Positions 63,156 through 64,000 of a stretch of DNA of 64,000 nucleotides are shown here, in pieces. The notes beneath the pieces were generated by a model. It was not told where the DNA came from and did not search any database. It was given only the letters and a program-made list of their open reading frames with translations. This DNA comes from Dyella sp. RRB7 (GTDB taxonomy: Bacteria > Pseudomonadota > Gammaproteobacteria > Xanthomonadales > Rhodanobacteraceae). Positions within the stretch are counted from its first letter, which is position 1. Every line of letters begins with the position of its first letter. The stretch is from the NCBI RefSeq assembly GCF_022761115.1, contig NZ_JAKWJS010000008.1:98222-162221 (forward strand), written 5' to 3'. The translations under genes were made by a program, and so were the position numbers.

Positions 63156-63905
63156 ATGACTGATCGCGGCTACCAGTATGGCTATTCCGACATCAGTTCC
63201 GAGATGCACTCGATGGAGGGGCGCAGACGGAAGGCAATGACCATGGCTGCCGTGTTGGGTCACGCTTTCGGCGATTGCTTGCGCAATGTGCGGTTGCTCA
63301 ACGTGGGGTGTTCGACTGGCATCATTGATGAATGCTTGGCGCTGCATGTGAAGAGTGTTGTCGGCATTGACATTGATGCCCCCGCTATTGAGACGGCGCG
63401 CGCGCGCTGCACGTCGAATAACGTTGAGTTTCGCATCGGTGATGCCATGAACATCGACTTTCCGGATGCGAGCTTTGACGTAGTAATCTGTTCGCAGGTG
63501 TATGAGCACGTGCCTGATCCTGCAAAAATGATGGATGAGATCTATCGTGTGCTCGTACCCGGCGGTATTTGCTACTTTGCAGCTACGAACAGATTCTGCG
63601 TTATGGAGCAGCATTACCATTTGCCGTTCCTGTCCATTATTCCGGTATCGGTGGCACACTGGTATTTAAGGTTGTCCGGTAAGGGGCAGTACTATTATGA
63701 GCGCCACAGGAGCCTGGGAGGGCTGCGTGGCCTAGTGCGACGATTCAATGTCGATGATTATACGCAGCGAATTCTTTCAGATCCTGGGATGTTTGCCGCG
63801 AGTTATATGTTCAGTGGTCGCATAAAGCTTGGTATAGCGCGTGTATTGGCTCGTTTCGCATACCCGGTATTTCCTGGCTATGTATGGCTTCTCAGGCGAC
63901 CTTAA
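63156..63905 (+). CDS. class I SAM-dependent methyltransferase (second)
   Basis: A 249-residue methyltransferase. SAM motif I is LLNVGCSTGIIDECL, motif II GIDIDAPAIETARARC, RIGDAMNIDFPDASFDVVICSQVYEHVPDPAKMMDEIYRVLVPGG is the diagnostic run into motif III, and a C-terminal LARFAYPVFPGYVWLL tail is hydrophobic. It is 64 bases after the epimerase gene in the same direction, with low GC like its neighbours. Substrate probably a sugar or lipid carrier of the glycan. Confidence 0.87.
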   Translation: MTDRGYQYGYSDISSEMHSMEGRRRKAMTMAAVLGHAFGDCLRNVRLLNVGCSTGIIDECLALHVKSVVGIDIDAPAIETARARCTSNNVEFRIGDAMNIDFPDASFDVVICSQVYEHVPDPAKMMDEIYRVLVPGGICYFAATNRFCVMEQHYHLPFLSIIPVSVAHWYLRLSGKGQYYYERHRSLGGLRGLVRRFNVDDYTQRILSDPGMFAASYMFSGRIKLGIARVLARFAYPVFPGYVWLLRRP

Positions 63906-64000
63906 GGGGCGGAACGCTCAATCAGTCTTGGTCGTTGGGTAATCCCCCCGCTTTTAGCGGACGTAAAAAGTGGAGCTAAGCAGCCAAGGCCAATTTCTGC
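63906..64000. other. window-edge stretch, possible mobile-element end
   Basis: 95 bases after the methyltransferase. Contains CCCCCCGCTTTTAGCGG (an imperfect GC-rich palindrome CCGC-TTTTA-GCGG) followed by ACGTAAAAAGTGGAGC. The pattern recalls ends of IS21-family elements, but only one edge is visible and memory of the consensus is uncertain. No gene is seen. Confidence 0.2.

Overview
The window reads as a high-GC gammaproteobacterial chromosome of the order Lysobacterales (Xanthomonadales), most likely family Rhodanobacteraceae (Dyella, Luteibacter or Rhodanobacter-like). This is an inference from gene content and order: gshB-tonB-yqgE-ruvX-pyrB facing a pilGHIJ-chpABC cluster, a large NNN-rich TonB-dependent receptor, and pilB/pilC/pilD next to coaE. 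No rRNA, tRNA, CRISPR array, prophage or complete insertion sequence was seen.

Layout. 1-3382: leftward operon for pyrimidine, glutathione and TonB functions. 3849-15679: type IV pilus chemosensory (Chp) operon pilG, pilH, pilI, pilJ, chpA, chpB-like, chpC. There is no pilK methyltransferase, and the chpB-like methylesterase lacks its catalytic serine, so this branch probably signals without methylation adaptation. 15700-21367: rsmE, bioA, gspN and a run of phosphatase/Nudix genes. 21380-26283: a bufferin-type RiPP metallophore locus (bufA precursor, bufB DUF692/MNIO enzyme, bufC partner, AraC regulator) facing a DoxX/thioredoxin/CcdA redox module. 26354-33779: mazG, two exported proteins, an anion permease, and the ybbA-ybbP-type ABC exporter divergent from tesA, the two start codons overlapping in one CATG. 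33891-37399: a two-component pair and a small PAAR/DUF2931-like pair. 37515-43765: a fused SCOT-type CoA-transferase, an Ntn asparaginase, a RegB/RegA redox two-component system and a POT peptide transporter. 43989-46454: dgkA and a LemA/TPM cluster. 46537-49470: TonB-dependent receptor. 49825-53035: lgt-thyA-folA-mutT. 53043-57735: coaE-pilD-pilC-pilB, leftward and without a pilin gene. 57965-63905: surface glycan genes (aminotransferase, glycosyltransferases, methyltransferases, epimerase), whose base composition turns visibly AT-richer from about 60.16 kb, suggesting horizontal origin.

How parts work together. PilB, PilC and PilD build the pilus while PilG/H/I/J-ChpA regulate it. TonB and the outer-membrane receptor could be used together. 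The bufferin peptide, its modifying enzyme and the facing thiol-redox proteins look like a copper or redox stress response, and RegBA adds respiratory redox control. Gene calls rest on reading translated motifs; no database search was run.
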